NCBI GenBank assembly: GCA_004293915.1 | Contig: RDZG01000064.1 | Coordinates: 20,449 to 84,448, forward strand | Origin: Bacteroidota bacterium | Lineage (GTDB): Bacteria > Bacteroidota > Bacteroidia > Cytophagales > UBA9547 | Reading direction: 5' to 3' | DNA length: 64,000 nucleotides | Position numbers and translations under genes: made by a program | The notes under the pieces: generated by a model | The model's database searches: none | What the model was told of the DNA's origin: nothing | Seen by the model: only the letters and a program-made list of their open reading frames with translations | Shown here: positions 18,108-26,385 of the stretch, one piece after another | Numbering within the stretch: position 1 is the first letter of the stretch | How the letters are laid out: each line of letters opens with the position of its first letter

Positions 18108-18973
18108 ATGGGAAGATTCGATAACGATGATAGACCAAAATTTGGCTCAGGTGGCAAATTTGGTGGTCCAAAAAAAACAGGTTTTGGTTCAAAACCAGAT
18201 GGTTTCAAAAAAGAGTATAAACCAAGAGGCGAAGGTGGTGGCTTTGGCGACAAACCACGTTTCAATAGCGATGACAGACCAAAACGCTCGTTTGGCGATA
18301 AACCAAGCGGTTCATACGGAGCAAAATCAGGCGGTTTCAAAACAAACCACGTTTCAATAGTGATGACAGACCAAAACGCTCATTTGGCGACAAACCAAGC
18401 GGTTCATACGGAGCAAAATCAGGCGGTTTCAAAAAAGATTTCAAACCAAGAGGCGAAGGTGGTGGTTTTGGCGACAAACCACGTTTCAATAGCGATGACA
18501 GACCAAAACGCTCGTTTGGCGATAAACCAAGTGGTTCATACGGTGCAAAATCTGGCGGTTTCAAAAAAGAGTATAAACCAAGAGGCGAAGGTAGTGGTTT
18601 TGGCGACAAACCACGTTTCAATACCGATGACAGACCTAAACGTTCTTTTGAAGACAAACCAAAAAGAACTTTTGGCGACAAATCTAGTGGCTTTAAAAAA
18701 GATTTCGACAAAACTGATGGTTTTGAAAAAAAACCAAGGACTGGGTATTTAAAAAAACCTGATGGTCCGTTTGGCGTTCAACCTTCGTTTTTCAAAAAAT
18801 CTGAATCCGAAGATGCTCCTAAAACAACTCGTTTTTCGAGTCAAGATTCAGAAAAAAGAGGTTTAGGCAGAAAATCATTCAGAAAAGATAGCAACTCTGA
18901 CGAAGTAAATGATGCTCCAAAAAGCAGATTTAGCAATTCAGACGAATCTAAACCAAGATTTACTGAAAACAAT
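18108..18973 (+). pseudogene. Frameshifted repetitive N-terminal extension of RluB
   Basis: From ATG 18108 a Gly/Lys/Arg/Asp-rich, probably disordered, nucleic-acid-binding extension is encoded (MGRFDNDDRPKFGSGG...). Partway through the second tandem repeat, 40 bases are missing and the frame is lost; translation then ends at 18752. The original frame resumes past the deletion (frame of 18362) and stays open straight into the catalytic domain at 18974 and beyond. So one gene of about 560 codons has been split by a non-multiple-of-three contraction. The sequence at the junction is not a canonical slippery heptamer. A repeat collapse during assembly is possible. Confidence 0.7.
18198..18690 (+). 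repeat. 132-bp tandem repeats in rluB, one copy shortened
   Basis: Unit starts are at 18198, 18330, 18422 and 18554, giving spacings of 132, 92 and 132 bases. The full unit encodes 44 residues (GGFKKEYKPRGEGGGFGDKP plus FNSDDRPKRSFGDKPSGSY). The second unit lacks 40 bases between GGTTTCAAAA and CAAACCACG. The fourth unit diverges after about 95 bases. Confidence 0.85.
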
Positions 18974-19792
18974 ATGGGCAAAAAGCCCAAATTATATTCT
19001 AAAAAGAAAGAAGAATTTTTTTCTAAAAACGAAGTAGAAACAGTTCATAAACACAAAGAAAGAGAACCAAAACCCTTGCAAGAAGATGGCATAAGGCTTA
19101 ATCGTTTTATTGCAAATTCGGGTGTTTGTTCACGAAGAGAAGCAGATGTATTGATTCAAGACGGCATGATAAAAATCAATGGCAAAGTGGTGGATACATT
19201 GGGCTATATTGTGAAAGATGGTGACACTGTAAAATATGGCAGCAAAATATTAAACCGTGAAAAAATGGTTTATGTGTTGCTCAATAAACCAAAAGATTTT
19301 ATCACTTCTACTACTGATCCACAAGAGCGTGAAACTGTGATGCAATTGGTAAAAAATGCGTGTAAAGAACGTATTTATCCCGTTGGCAGACTAGATAGAG
19401 CCACAACTGGATTATTGCTTTTGACTAACGATGGCGAATTGACCGAAAAACTCACTCACCCATCGCATAACATCAAAAAAATATACCAACTCGAACTAGA
19501 CAGACCCATTTCTGTAGATGATGCAAATGCCATTTTAGAAGGTTTGTATTTTGAAGAAGGCAAAGCTGTGGTCGATAGTATGGCTGTTTTGGATTCTGAA
19601 CGCAAAACAGTTGGAATCGAAATTCATATTGGTTGGAATAGAATTGTACGTAGAATGTTCGAAGCCAAAGGCTATGATGTGGTGAAACTTGATCGTGTTT
19701 TGTATGCAGGTTTAACTAAAAAAGATTTGCCTCGTGGACATTGGAAACATCTGACAGAAAAAGAAGTAGTGATGTTAAAACATTTTAACTAA
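18974..19792 (+). CDS. rluB: 23S rRNA pseudouridine synthase, RluB/RsuA family (catalytic part)
   Basis: Converts a uridine in 23S rRNA helix 89 or a related site to pseudouridine. An S4 RNA-binding domain (RLNRFIANSGVCSRREADVL, residues ~40-100) is followed by the synthase domain with the catalytic motif PVGRLDRATTGLLLLTNDG (Asp within GRLDR) and VRRMFEAKGYDVVKLDR. ATG 18974 follows TTTACTGAAAACAAT and could permit translation of the intact catalytic region despite the upstream frameshift. The family in Bacteroidota often has long repetitive N-terminal extensions. Exact uridine target is inferred from family only. A terminator follows. Confidence 0.88.
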   Translation: MGKKPKLYSKKKEEFFSKNEVETVHKHKEREPKPLQEDGIRLNRFIANSGVCSRREADVLIQDGMIKINGKVVDTLGYIVKDGDTVKYGSKILNREKMVYVLLNKPKDFITSTTDPQERETVMQLVKNACKERIYPVGRLDRATTGLLLLTNDGELTEKLTHPSHNIKKIYQLELDRPISVDDANAILEGLYFEEGKAVVDSMAVLDSERKTVGIEIHIGWNRIVRRMFEAKGYDVVKLDRVLYAGLTKKDLPRGHWKHLTEKEVVMLKHFN

Positions 19793-19840
19793 GCGTTTTT
19801 TTATCCGCAAACAACTGAAAACAGTATGTTATGTAATAAT

Positions 19841-19887
19841 AAACCCCCAAATTGAGCTTTATCAAGTTCAATTCGGGGGTTTTTTTT
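19841..19887 (+). terminator. Rho-independent terminator of rluB
   Basis: Arms 19841-19855 and 19868-19882 pair over 15 bases with one mismatch, with a GC core (CCCCC/GGGGG) and a run of eight T on the 3' side. Confidence 0.85.
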
Positions 19888-20029
19888 GAGCCGAAAACAA
19901 TATAAATTCTAATGTATTTTATTTTTAGAAAGCAAAAAAAACTTTGTATGAAGATTAATAACTGATGTTCAAAATGGATTTTTTGTATTCTTTCAAAGAC
20001 TTTTTCAAATTATATTGAAGCTCCATTTT

Positions 20030-20078
20030 CTATGTAAATCCTTTGCACACATGCGTATTAATTTTGAATCGAAAATAA
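20030..20078 (+). repeat. Promoter-like direct repeat, copy R1
   Basis: First of three ~49-bp copies (others at 21841 and 29071) with the shared pattern CTATGYAAATCCYTTGCACA followed by WTGCNTATTAATTTTGAATC. It includes TAATTTTG, a -7-like box. An ATG follows 15-20 bases past the element in each copy; here it is the ATPase start at 20093. R1 differs from R2 and R3 at a few positions. Confidence 0.7.
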
Positions 20079-20092
20079 AAAAAATTGGAAAA

Positions 20093-20722
20093 ATGAATAC
20101 GATAAAATCTTTAGAAATTACGAATGAGCTTTTGGTAGGTTTGGCAGGAGTGCCTTCGATAGGCAAAACCTCAACGCTTATTTATGCCACAACGCAATGG
20201 GCTGAAAAAGGCAAAAAAACATGGTTTTATTCTATTTCTAAGTCTAAAACCTATGTTATAACTTTAGCAAAACGAAATTTAACGGAACAGGATTGGCAAT
20301 TATTTTCTGAAAATGTTTTGATAATTGATGAAATAATAGAATCGCCAAATCAATTAATTCATTTTATAAAAGGTGCTTTAGCGGTTTCAAAACCAGATTT
20401 TATTCTAATTGATACTGATAATTTTATTGAAATCTCAAAAGAATTAAGAAGCTTGGCTTTGGAATTTAATACGCCAATTATTACGAGTTCTTCTATGGAA
20501 ACTCCCCATGAAATTGAAGAAAATTATAATCCACAATTGAATGAAATTCAGGATAAATCTTTGGTTCAATATGCGGATAAAATTTTGGCTCTTTCAAGAC
20601 CAAGCTATTTTGGAGTAGAAAATGAAAATCCTCATCAAATATATTTGATAGAACTCTTAAACCGAAATTCTTACACTGATATGGAAGAGTTTATTTACAA
20701 AAAGATTTGTAAATTGGTTTGA
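20093..20722 (+). CDS. RecA-like/DnaB-like P-loop ATPase, orphan
   Basis: About 209 residues from ATG 20093; an ATG 26 codons earlier (20015) lies upstream of the repeated leader and is unlikely to be the start. Walker A is GVPSIGKTS near residue 18, Walker B is FILIDTDN, and a sensor-like strand PIITSSSM follows, then YADKILALSRPSYFG and IYLIELLNRN, which resemble the DnaB helicase C-terminal domain. The protein has only the core fold with no N-terminal partner domain. Such short RecA-fold proteins occur in mobile and defence loci. Role unknown. Confidence 0.65.
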   Translation: MNTIKSLEITNELLVGLAGVPSIGKTSTLIYATTQWAEKGKKTWFYSISKSKTYVITLAKRNLTEQDWQLFSENVLIIDEIIESPNQLIHFIKGALAVSKPDFILIDTDNFIEISKELRSLALEFNTPIITSSSMETPHEIEENYNPQLNEIQDKSLVQYADKILALSRPSYFGVENENPHQIYLIELLNRNSYTDMEEFIYKKICKLV

Positions 20723-20772
20723 GAAAAAGTGAAAGAATCAAAAATGTATTTTTATATTAAAATTTATAAATA

Positions 20773-21771
20773 TTACTTATTATCAATTTTTATTTTTTGT
20801 ATTTCTTTGTCAAAATCTGAAACTATTTTTTGCGATTTATTAAATATTTCATATTCTAAAACAGCTTTTTTGGCAGCTTGCAGTTTTGAAATCTTACCTT
20901 TATTTTCAAGAATTTCATAACGATTAAAAGTAAGAAATTCATTTACGCTTTCGGCTAATTGCATCATTGTAAACGTATTTTCCCTTTCAATTAGTCCTTC
21001 GATATAATCAAAATAGCCCGTAATAGTTCTTTCTAGTTGCTTTATTTCGTTTTCTAACAAATAATTTTTAGCAATAATTACGTCTGATTTCAAAATTCTG
21101 CCATCGGGAGCATTATTCCATGTACTCAATTCCATAAATTCTTTTTTGCTATCTACATTCTTAAAAATGATTTCAGCAGCCGTATTACCTGTGATAGCAA
21201 AATGAAATTTATTTTGAATCATTGCATAAAAATATTTTGTAAGCTCTGAATTTTTGTCATAATCAATGCTACATTCGGCAAAAATATCGGTTATTTTTTG
21301 ATAAATTCTACGTTCGCTTGATCGAATGCTGCGAACCCTTTGTAATAATTCTTTGAAATAATCTTTATTAAAAATAGCCTGTCCTTGTTTCAAACGCTTA
21401 TCATCCATTACAAAACCTTTGATGATATATTCTTTCAAAGTTTGAGTTGCCCAAATTCTAAATTGAGTAGCTTTTGTCGAATTTACACGATAACCAACCG
21501 AAATAATGGCATCAAGATTATATACTTTTTGTATTCTTGAAACTTGTCTTCCGCCTTAGGTTTGAACTTGTAAAATATCTTTACAAGTTGCTAATTCTGC
21601 CAATTCATTTGATTCATACACATTTTTAATATGTATTGTTATGTTTTGAGGCGTAGTATCAAAAAGCAAACTCATTGCTTTTTGAGTAAGCCAAACGGTT
21701 TCGTTTTCGACAAATACATTAACTCTTACGTCTCCAGATGGCAAAGTATAAATCAAAAAATTATTTTCCAT
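20773..21771 (-). pseudogene. rhuM: RhuM family gene broken by one in-frame TAA
   Basis: The N-terminal segment (21771-21559; MENNFLIYTLPSGDVRVNVF, then VWLTQKAMSLLFD) and the C-terminal segment (through 20773; EYIIKGFVMDDKRLKQGQAI) share one reading frame, interrupted only by TAA at 21556-21558. The intervening codons read GGRQVSRIQKVYNLDAIISV and continue to RVNSTKATQFRIWATQTLK, the conserved RhuM core, so the frame is intact apart from the stop. A G-to-T change in GAA would explain it. RhuM genes often travel with restriction-modification loci and carry a DNA-binding-like N-terminus; their biochemical role is not settled. Confidence 0.8.
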
Positions 21772-22149
21772 TAAATTACGAATTATTAAATCAATATTGG
21801 ATTTTAAAAATGCAAATATAAATTTTATTTTTTATTTCTCCTATGCAAATCCCTTGCACACTTGCCTATTAATTTTGAATCGAAAATAAAAAAATTTGGA
21901 ACATATAAATGATATAATCGACAAGGATATTAGTAAGAAGTGTTGGGAAGAACAACAATAAATAATTAGGAAAATCGTAAAAAATTGAAATCCGTTAAAG
22001 TTTGTATCAATGAAAGGAATAGCAAGTACTACTGATACTTAGTAAAAAGTAAACTGAATACAACAAATTAACTTTGTCACGTTTGATAAAATTATTTTTA
22101 CTTCCTAAAGTTAAAAATATGTTTTGTTTGAGCTTTTAGTATTAGTTGA
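21772..22149. other. Gene-free stretch between rhuM and the kinase unit
   Basis: No intact gene. It contains repeat copy R2 (21841-21890), after which ATG at 21909 meets a stop in the third codon, so the leader has lost its gene or never had one. The remaining ~230 bases show only short frames. Confidence 0.4.
21841..21890 (+). repeat. Promoter-like direct repeat, copy R2
   Basis: Nearly identical to R3 at 29071 and close to R1 at 20030 over ~49 bases. Unlike the other two copies no open frame follows. It marks the boundary between the rhuM/ATPase part and the restriction-modification part of the island. Confidence 0.7.
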
Positions 22150-22233
22150 TCATTTTTTATCTACATACAAAACCACATCTTTAATAACTAATTTTTGAAA
22201 GTCTAAAATTAGAGTATCTAAGAGAGCATAATT
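22150..22233 (-). pseudogene. Second copy of the hsdS 3' tail
   Basis: Directly after the kinase stop codon and in the same frame are 27 codons reading NYALLDTLILDFQKLVIKDV then VLYVDKK and TGA. They match the end of the specificity subunit (DYALMQTFISAIQKLVVKDV then VLYVDKK). Twenty bases are identical at 22163-22182 and 22894-22913, 731 bases apart. No body of a second hsdS remains. Confidence 0.8.
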
Positions 22234-22863
22234 TCAACTATAGAACTCATTTTTAATGTAAAAAACAGTATCTATAAAATAAAGTATTCCATTTGCAGTG
22301 AGTACATTTTCATCGTGCAAATCTTCTAAAATAATACCCAAACTCTTATTGTAGTAATCGTGATTTTTGGTGTTTTCAAAACCATTATTGAGTAAGTATT
22401 CTTTTACATTTTCTAATTTAGTTGGCTCTGTTGCTTCCACATAATTTTGCGATACTAAAGCATAAATTATATTTGCATCTGATTTATAAAATCCCAATAA
22501 TTCGTAGGCAGTGTCCGAAAAAAAATAATTGTGCAGCAAAAGATTTTGTAAATAATCTAACCAAAAAGTGTAATAAATGGCATCGTTGAGTTTTAGAACC
22601 ATGTTTTTGTTTTTTATAAACACTCTTTGTTCTGCACCTTCTGATAAAAATGAATTAAAATTTATGTCACAATTCCAAAGGTTATTTTTATTGATGAATT
22701 CAGTTAGCTTTTCTGTTTCTTTTTGTCGGTTGTACTGTTTTGTTTCAGCCATTGCACCTGTTGGCGAGCTTTTTCTAAGGTAACTGGCTGTTGTTTTGAT
22801 AAGTTCTCCATGGCTAACTTTGCCCGTTCCTGAAATGATATTTTTAAGTTCATCTTTTAGCAT
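22234..22863 (-). CDS. PolyVal-type protein kinase-like protein
   Basis: A 209-residue protein resembling the kinase domain found in polyvalent proteins of phages and conjugative elements. Visible kinase features: a Gly-poor nucleotide loop FLSEGAEQRVF (72-82), the VAIK-type lysine in MVLKLND (Lys91), a catalytic-loop equivalent EDLHDENVL (180-188, with Asp184 and Asn186) and a metal-binding Asp198 in FIDTVFY. The start overlaps the hsdS stop by 7 bases, so it is translated with the restriction genes. Activity on protein, nucleotide or sugar is not determined. It lies between hsdS and a second hsdS tail, so it is an inserted gene. Confidence 0.7.
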   Translation of the reverse strand: MLKDELKNIISGTGKVSHGELIKTTASYLRKSSPTGAMAETKQYNRQKETEKLTEFINKNNLWNCDINFNSFLSEGAEQRVFIKNKNMVLKLNDAIYYTFWLDYLQNLLLHNYFFSDTAYELLGFYKSDANIIYALVSQNYVEATEPTKLENVKEYLLNNGFENTKNHDYYNKSLGIILEDLHDENVLTANGILYFIDTVFYIKNEFYS

Positions 22864-24065
22864 TTATTTTTCAAATTTACGTTTTTTTTGTCCACATACA
22901 AAACCACATCTTTTACAACCAGTTTTTGAATGGCAGAAATAAAGGTTTGCATAAGGGCATAATCTGGAAGCCCCCTAACCCCCGATGGGGGAATTGAAAT
23001 TGGTAATGAAACTTTGTCTGTTTGTATTTTTCGGTTGCTAATACTATCACCCCAAGAATATTTATGACCTAAACTTTTATTGATACAGCTTGCTAAAAAA
23101 ATTTGTGTTTGTTTGCTTTTCTCTCTTTCATTTTTTAGATACAAAACTAAATTATGACTGTCGTTCGAGTAAAAATCATTTTCTTGAAATGATACAACAA
23201 AAGTTTTTCCCCCAATAAAAACACAATTTCCTTTATCAAGATATTCCTCATTATAAGAAATATAAGAACTTACGGCATTATTTTCTGCACTTGCACACAA
23301 ATAAGGGACACTGCCGCTATTTTCTATAATGTCTCTTGACATTATATTTTTCGTATTTTTTACATTAAAAACATCTATAACATTAAATTCCTCCCATTCT
23401 ACATTCTCAAAATCCTTCAAAACCTTTTCTTCCTCTGCTGTTAAAGTATAATCTTTGAGATTATTTGCTACTAAATAGGCCTCTAGTTTTGCCATACGTT
23501 CTGCCTCCAGCTCCGCTATAAAACTTTCCATAAACTCAAAATCTATGTTGCCGTTTTTGGTGGGAAGTTGGATTTTGGTTAAAGCTATTGTTTCAACCGT
23601 TGAGCCAATTCCCCAACTAAAACTATTTAAAGATTTTTGAAAACAAGCTGTTAAATATTGCATAACTTTTTCGCTTTTTTTTTCAAATTTTGCTTTTAAA
23701 ACCTTAACTTTATTACCTGTGAAGTATTTTTTTTTTTGATAGAAAACAGAAAAAGTGTCTTGTGCAAAAGAAAGAGTATTTCCATCATTTGCGTAAATTT
23801 CATTTTCAACTACATATCCTCTAATTCCATTATTTTGTGTCGTTCTGACTACATAAGGTAAACTGTTGTCAATTTGTTCATCAAATATTCTATCAATATC
23901 ACTAGCGTGATAAATATTTTTGCTAGATGACACATCAAACAAGTCTGCTAACTTAAACTCCCTCCACTCAACATTTTCTAATTTCTTGTCGAATGGGCTA
24001 GCTACTTTCCCAGGCTTTGTTCGGCTAAGGGCTTTTGTTCTTTGAGTAGTGTGCTTATTTCCCAA
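22857..24065 (-). CDS. hsdS: Restriction-modification DNA specificity subunit
   Basis: A 402-residue S subunit with two target-recognition domains of the Methylase_S type: VEWREFKLADLFDVSSSKN (~30-48) starts the first and VEWEEFNVIDVFNVKNTKN the second, each followed by a helix of the central or distal conserved region (NIDFEFMESFIAELEAERMA; PDYALMQTFISAIQKLV). Two TRDs imply a bipartite recognition site. It overlaps the 3' end of the nuclease-methylase gene by 64 bases; no later Met gives a complete first TRD. Near its C-terminus a GC-rich palindromic patch encodes IPPSGVRGLP in frame. Confidence 0.9.
   Translation of the reverse strand: MGNKHTTQRTKALSRTKPGKVASPFDKKLENVEWREFKLADLFDVSSSKNIYHASDIDRIFDEQIDNSLPYVVRTTQNNGIRGYVVENEIYANDGNTLSFAQDTFSVFYQKKKYFTGNKVKVLKAKFEKKSEKVMQYLTACFQKSLNSFSWGIGSTVETIALTKIQLPTKNGNIDFEFMESFIAELEAERMAKLEAYLVANNLKDYTLTAEEEKVLKDFENVEWEEFNVIDVFNVKNTKNIMSRDIIENSGSVPYLCASAENNAVSSYISYNEEYLDKGNCVFIGGKTFVVSFQENDFYSNDSHNLVLYLKNEREKSKQTQIFLASCINKSLGHKYSWGDSISNRKIQTDKVSLPISIPPSGVRGLPDYALMQTFISAIQKLVVKDVVLYVDKKNVNLKNKC
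22972..23000. repeat. GC-rich palindromic element inserted in frame in hsdS
   Basis: A patch of C-runs and G-runs (CCCCCTAACCCCCGATGGGG) stands out in AT-rich coding DNA. It resembles small palindromic repeats that lie between genes in many Bacteroidota, but here it is read as the residues IPPSGVRGLP of the specificity subunit. Confidence 0.5.
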
Positions 24066-26041
24066 GCCAAATAGTCACTTACCGTTTTTTTGAAATCTTG
24101 CAGCGTAGGCTTGGTGTCTATCTGTGCGGCTTGGTTCCAGTCTGCCCCATTTTTGGGGTCTATGGTGCTTTCGTGGTATTCTTTGTGGGTAAAAATTTTG
24201 AGCTTTGAGTTCCCAAATCGCACCAAGTTTACCAATTCTTCGTATCGTTCTTTGGCTTGGTGGGTGTCTTTTAGATTGTTGCTCGATTTTTTGCGGTTGG
24301 TGCGGGTGTAGCCATCGTTGCTAAAATCAATAAACTTTACCCTTTCGTCTTTGTGGTGTTTTTCGTTTACTTTAAATACATAAATATTGGTTTGCACGCT
24401 CGATTTGCCTATAAAAATATCTATGGGCATTTTGATGCTTGCTATTAAAGTGTGTTTTTCTAATATTTTGGTGGTATATCCTTTAGCTTTGCCCGAGCCT
24501 GCGGAGTTTTGAATAATAATAGCGGCATAGCCTTTGTTCATCATACCAAGGGCTCTTTCCACAAAGTTCATACCATTGCCAAGTGCCGAATATGGTGGAT
24601 TGAGTACAAAAGCATCTGCAGGGAATTTGCTATCTGTATTGCCAAAACCGTAATTACCGTCAAAATCTTTTATCGAATCTTTATTTAAGATATTAGAGCT
24701 ACCATCACCCATCAAAATCATATTGAGAATGGCTAGCATATACACACTTGAAAGCAACTCTAGCCCAAGCAATTGTTCGGCTTTTATTTTTATTTCCTTT
24801 TGGGTAAGTTCTTGGGGCGAGGTAATGGTGTTTTTGGCATCGTTGAGCATTTCATTCATTGCCGCAACTAATAAACCAGCCGATCCAGTGGCAAAATCCC
24901 AAACATAAGAATCTTTATTTACCCGTGCCAATTTTACCATCAAATTAGCAACATACGATGGGGTAAGTACCACATCGTTGAGTTTATCTTGGGTGAAACC
25001 AAGCCAACCATACATTTCGTTAAAAAGCTTGCCTGTAAAATCGGTAGTCAAACCTATTTTGTAATAGATGCCTAAGTCATCTACAATTTTGGTAAAAACT
25101 CTTTTAAGTTGGCTTTCACCATTTTCTACTTTATTGATATTTTCGGTTAAAAGTGTGTTGGATAAAGTTCTAATGATTAATTCTTTCTTTTCTTGGGGCA
25201 GTTCTTTTTCAGCCAAAAAAGCATTAATTCTACCAATGATAATATCGCCATCTCGCCCACCAACAAATGCCAGAGATTTTAGTTCACTTTTATCAAGCAC
25301 AGGCACTTTTTTTGGTATTCCGATAGTAGCAATAATAGAAGCAGCCACCAGATATACACGGTCGTTTTCACCTAATCCTTTTTCATTTTCATAGATATCA
25401 TTATTCAATTTTCTAAGGCTATCATCTATTTCCCTTTCACGCTGTTCTTTTAATCTCTCTTTTTCTTCTTCTGAAAGGTTTAGTGCTTTTACTTTCTCAA
25501 TAAAAGCATCAAAATTTAGAGGAGCCAAAAATGAAAAATCCGAATAATGTCCAACCGATTGACCAAAACCTAAATTACTTTTAGAAACATAATATACGCC
25601 TATCGAATGTTGAATATTTCCGGCTTCATCTTTATAGCCCGTCATACCAATAGCTATTATATCAGTAAAACTGGTATGATGCAAAACAGCATTGGCATAA
25701 TGGACAGCTCCGTTTACAGCAAAAGAATTTATATTTTTAAAATGAGGTTCGTTTTTATTGGTTTTATTCTCTACTTGTTTGTTATCATCCAATTTTACAA
25801 GGCTATCTTTATAACCTTTATATTCTATGAGAATAGGGTAAAAATCTAAGTTTTTGTTTTGTAGCAGTATTTTTGCATCAGGTTTGTTGCCTCCAACACC
25901 GCCATTTTTAGAATAATAATATCCAAGTGCGTTATCTATTTCAGTATTTAGAGACTCGTGTTCTAATTTATAATCAAGTTTGTAGGATTTAAGCCAGCCG
26001 TTAGCTAAATCTGCAATGTTTGGTTCTACTGATTGTGTCAT
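24002..26041 (-). CDS. Nuclease-methylase fusion (BcgI-like type IIB/IIG) N6-adenine DNA methyltransferase
   Basis: A 679-residue protein. The C-terminal two thirds is an HsdM-type N6-adenine methylase: SAM motif FATGSAGLLVAAM (~382-394) and catalytic NPPYSALGNGMNFVERAL (~479). The N-terminal ~170 residues are not found in plain HsdM and show a PD-(D/E)xK-type pattern: Glu34, Pro54-Asp55 and EYK at 73-75 in FYPILIEYKG. This is the layout of BcgI-type enzymes, where one subunit cuts and methylates and a separate two-TRD subunit gives specificity. That explains why no hsdR is present. Cleavage activity is inferred from motif spacing only. Confidence 0.85.
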   Translation of the reverse strand: MTQSVEPNIADLANGWLKSYKLDYKLEHESLNTEIDNALGYYYSKNGGVGGNKPDAKILLQNKNLDFYPILIEYKGYKDSLVKLDDNKQVENKTNKNEPHFKNINSFAVNGAVHYANAVLHHTSFTDIIAIGMTGYKDEAGNIQHSIGVYYVSKSNLGFGQSVGHYSDFSFLAPLNFDAFIEKVKALNLSEEEKERLKEQREREIDDSLRKLNNDIYENEKGLGENDRVYLVAASIIATIGIPKKVPVLDKSELKSLAFVGGRDGDIIIGRINAFLAEKELPQEKKELIIRTLSNTLLTENINKVENGESQLKRVFTKIVDDLGIYYKIGLTTDFTGKLFNEMYGWLGFTQDKLNDVVLTPSYVANLMVKLARVNKDSYVWDFATGSAGLLVAAMNEMLNDAKNTITSPQELTQKEIKIKAEQLLGLELLSSVYMLAILNMILMGDGSSNILNKDSIKDFDGNYGFGNTDSKFPADAFVLNPPYSALGNGMNFVERALGMMNKGYAAIIIQNSAGSGKAKGYTTKILEKHTLIASIKMPIDIFIGKSSVQTNIYVFKVNEKHHKDERVKFIDFSNDGYTRTNRKKSSNNLKDTHQAKERYEELVNLVRFGNSKLKIFTHKEYHESTIDPKNGADWNQAAQIDTKPTLQDFKKTVSDYLAWEISTLLKEQKPLAEQSLGK

Positions 26042-26385
26042 TTATTTCGTCAATCGTTTTATAAATCTATTATTTGACAAATTTAGTTTTTTATTGATGC
26101 TATTTTAAAAATTTAAAATAAAAATTACAGAAGTAATAAAATTTGAGAAAAAACGTATTAATTATTTTAAAGTTTTATAAGTAAAACTTTTTTGTATATA
26201 ATAAAACTCAAAAGCAACTTCAGCATCTTAAAAGAGGAATTTCTAAACTTCCGCCAAGCGATTTTTCTGAATCTACAAATATGATTTCTTCCAAACACAA
26301 CCCGCTTTTTGATTTTTATTGTGTTTAGTAAGCTATTATCAATAATAAATCCACTAAATTTGCAAAATAAAAAAATGATTTTTCG
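26042..26385. promoter_or_regulatory. Divergent intergenic region between the restriction operon and the AlbA-type regulator
   Basis: No gene. On the minus strand TAAATTTG (26085-26078) fits a -7 box 37 bases before the methylase start. On the plus side the region is a low-complexity AT stretch with no clear box. Confidence 0.35.

Noticed and set aside
18336..18345. Programmed frameshift site in rluB
   Set aside because: The junction TTC AAA ACA does not form an X XXY YYZ slippery heptamer and the shift is explained by a missing 40-base segment of a known repeat.
20729..20920. 63-codon plus-strand frame after the ATPase gene
   Set aside because: It overlaps the 3' end of rhuM in antisense and has biased hydrophobic composition from AT-rich DNA.
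602..21771. Stop-codon reassignment of TAA
   Set aside because: Most intact genes in the window end with TAA at the expected family length, so the two internal TAA codons are local events.
24002..26041. Type I system that lost its hsdR
   Set aside because: The methylase carries its own nuclease-like N-terminal domain, so a separate R subunit need not be expected.
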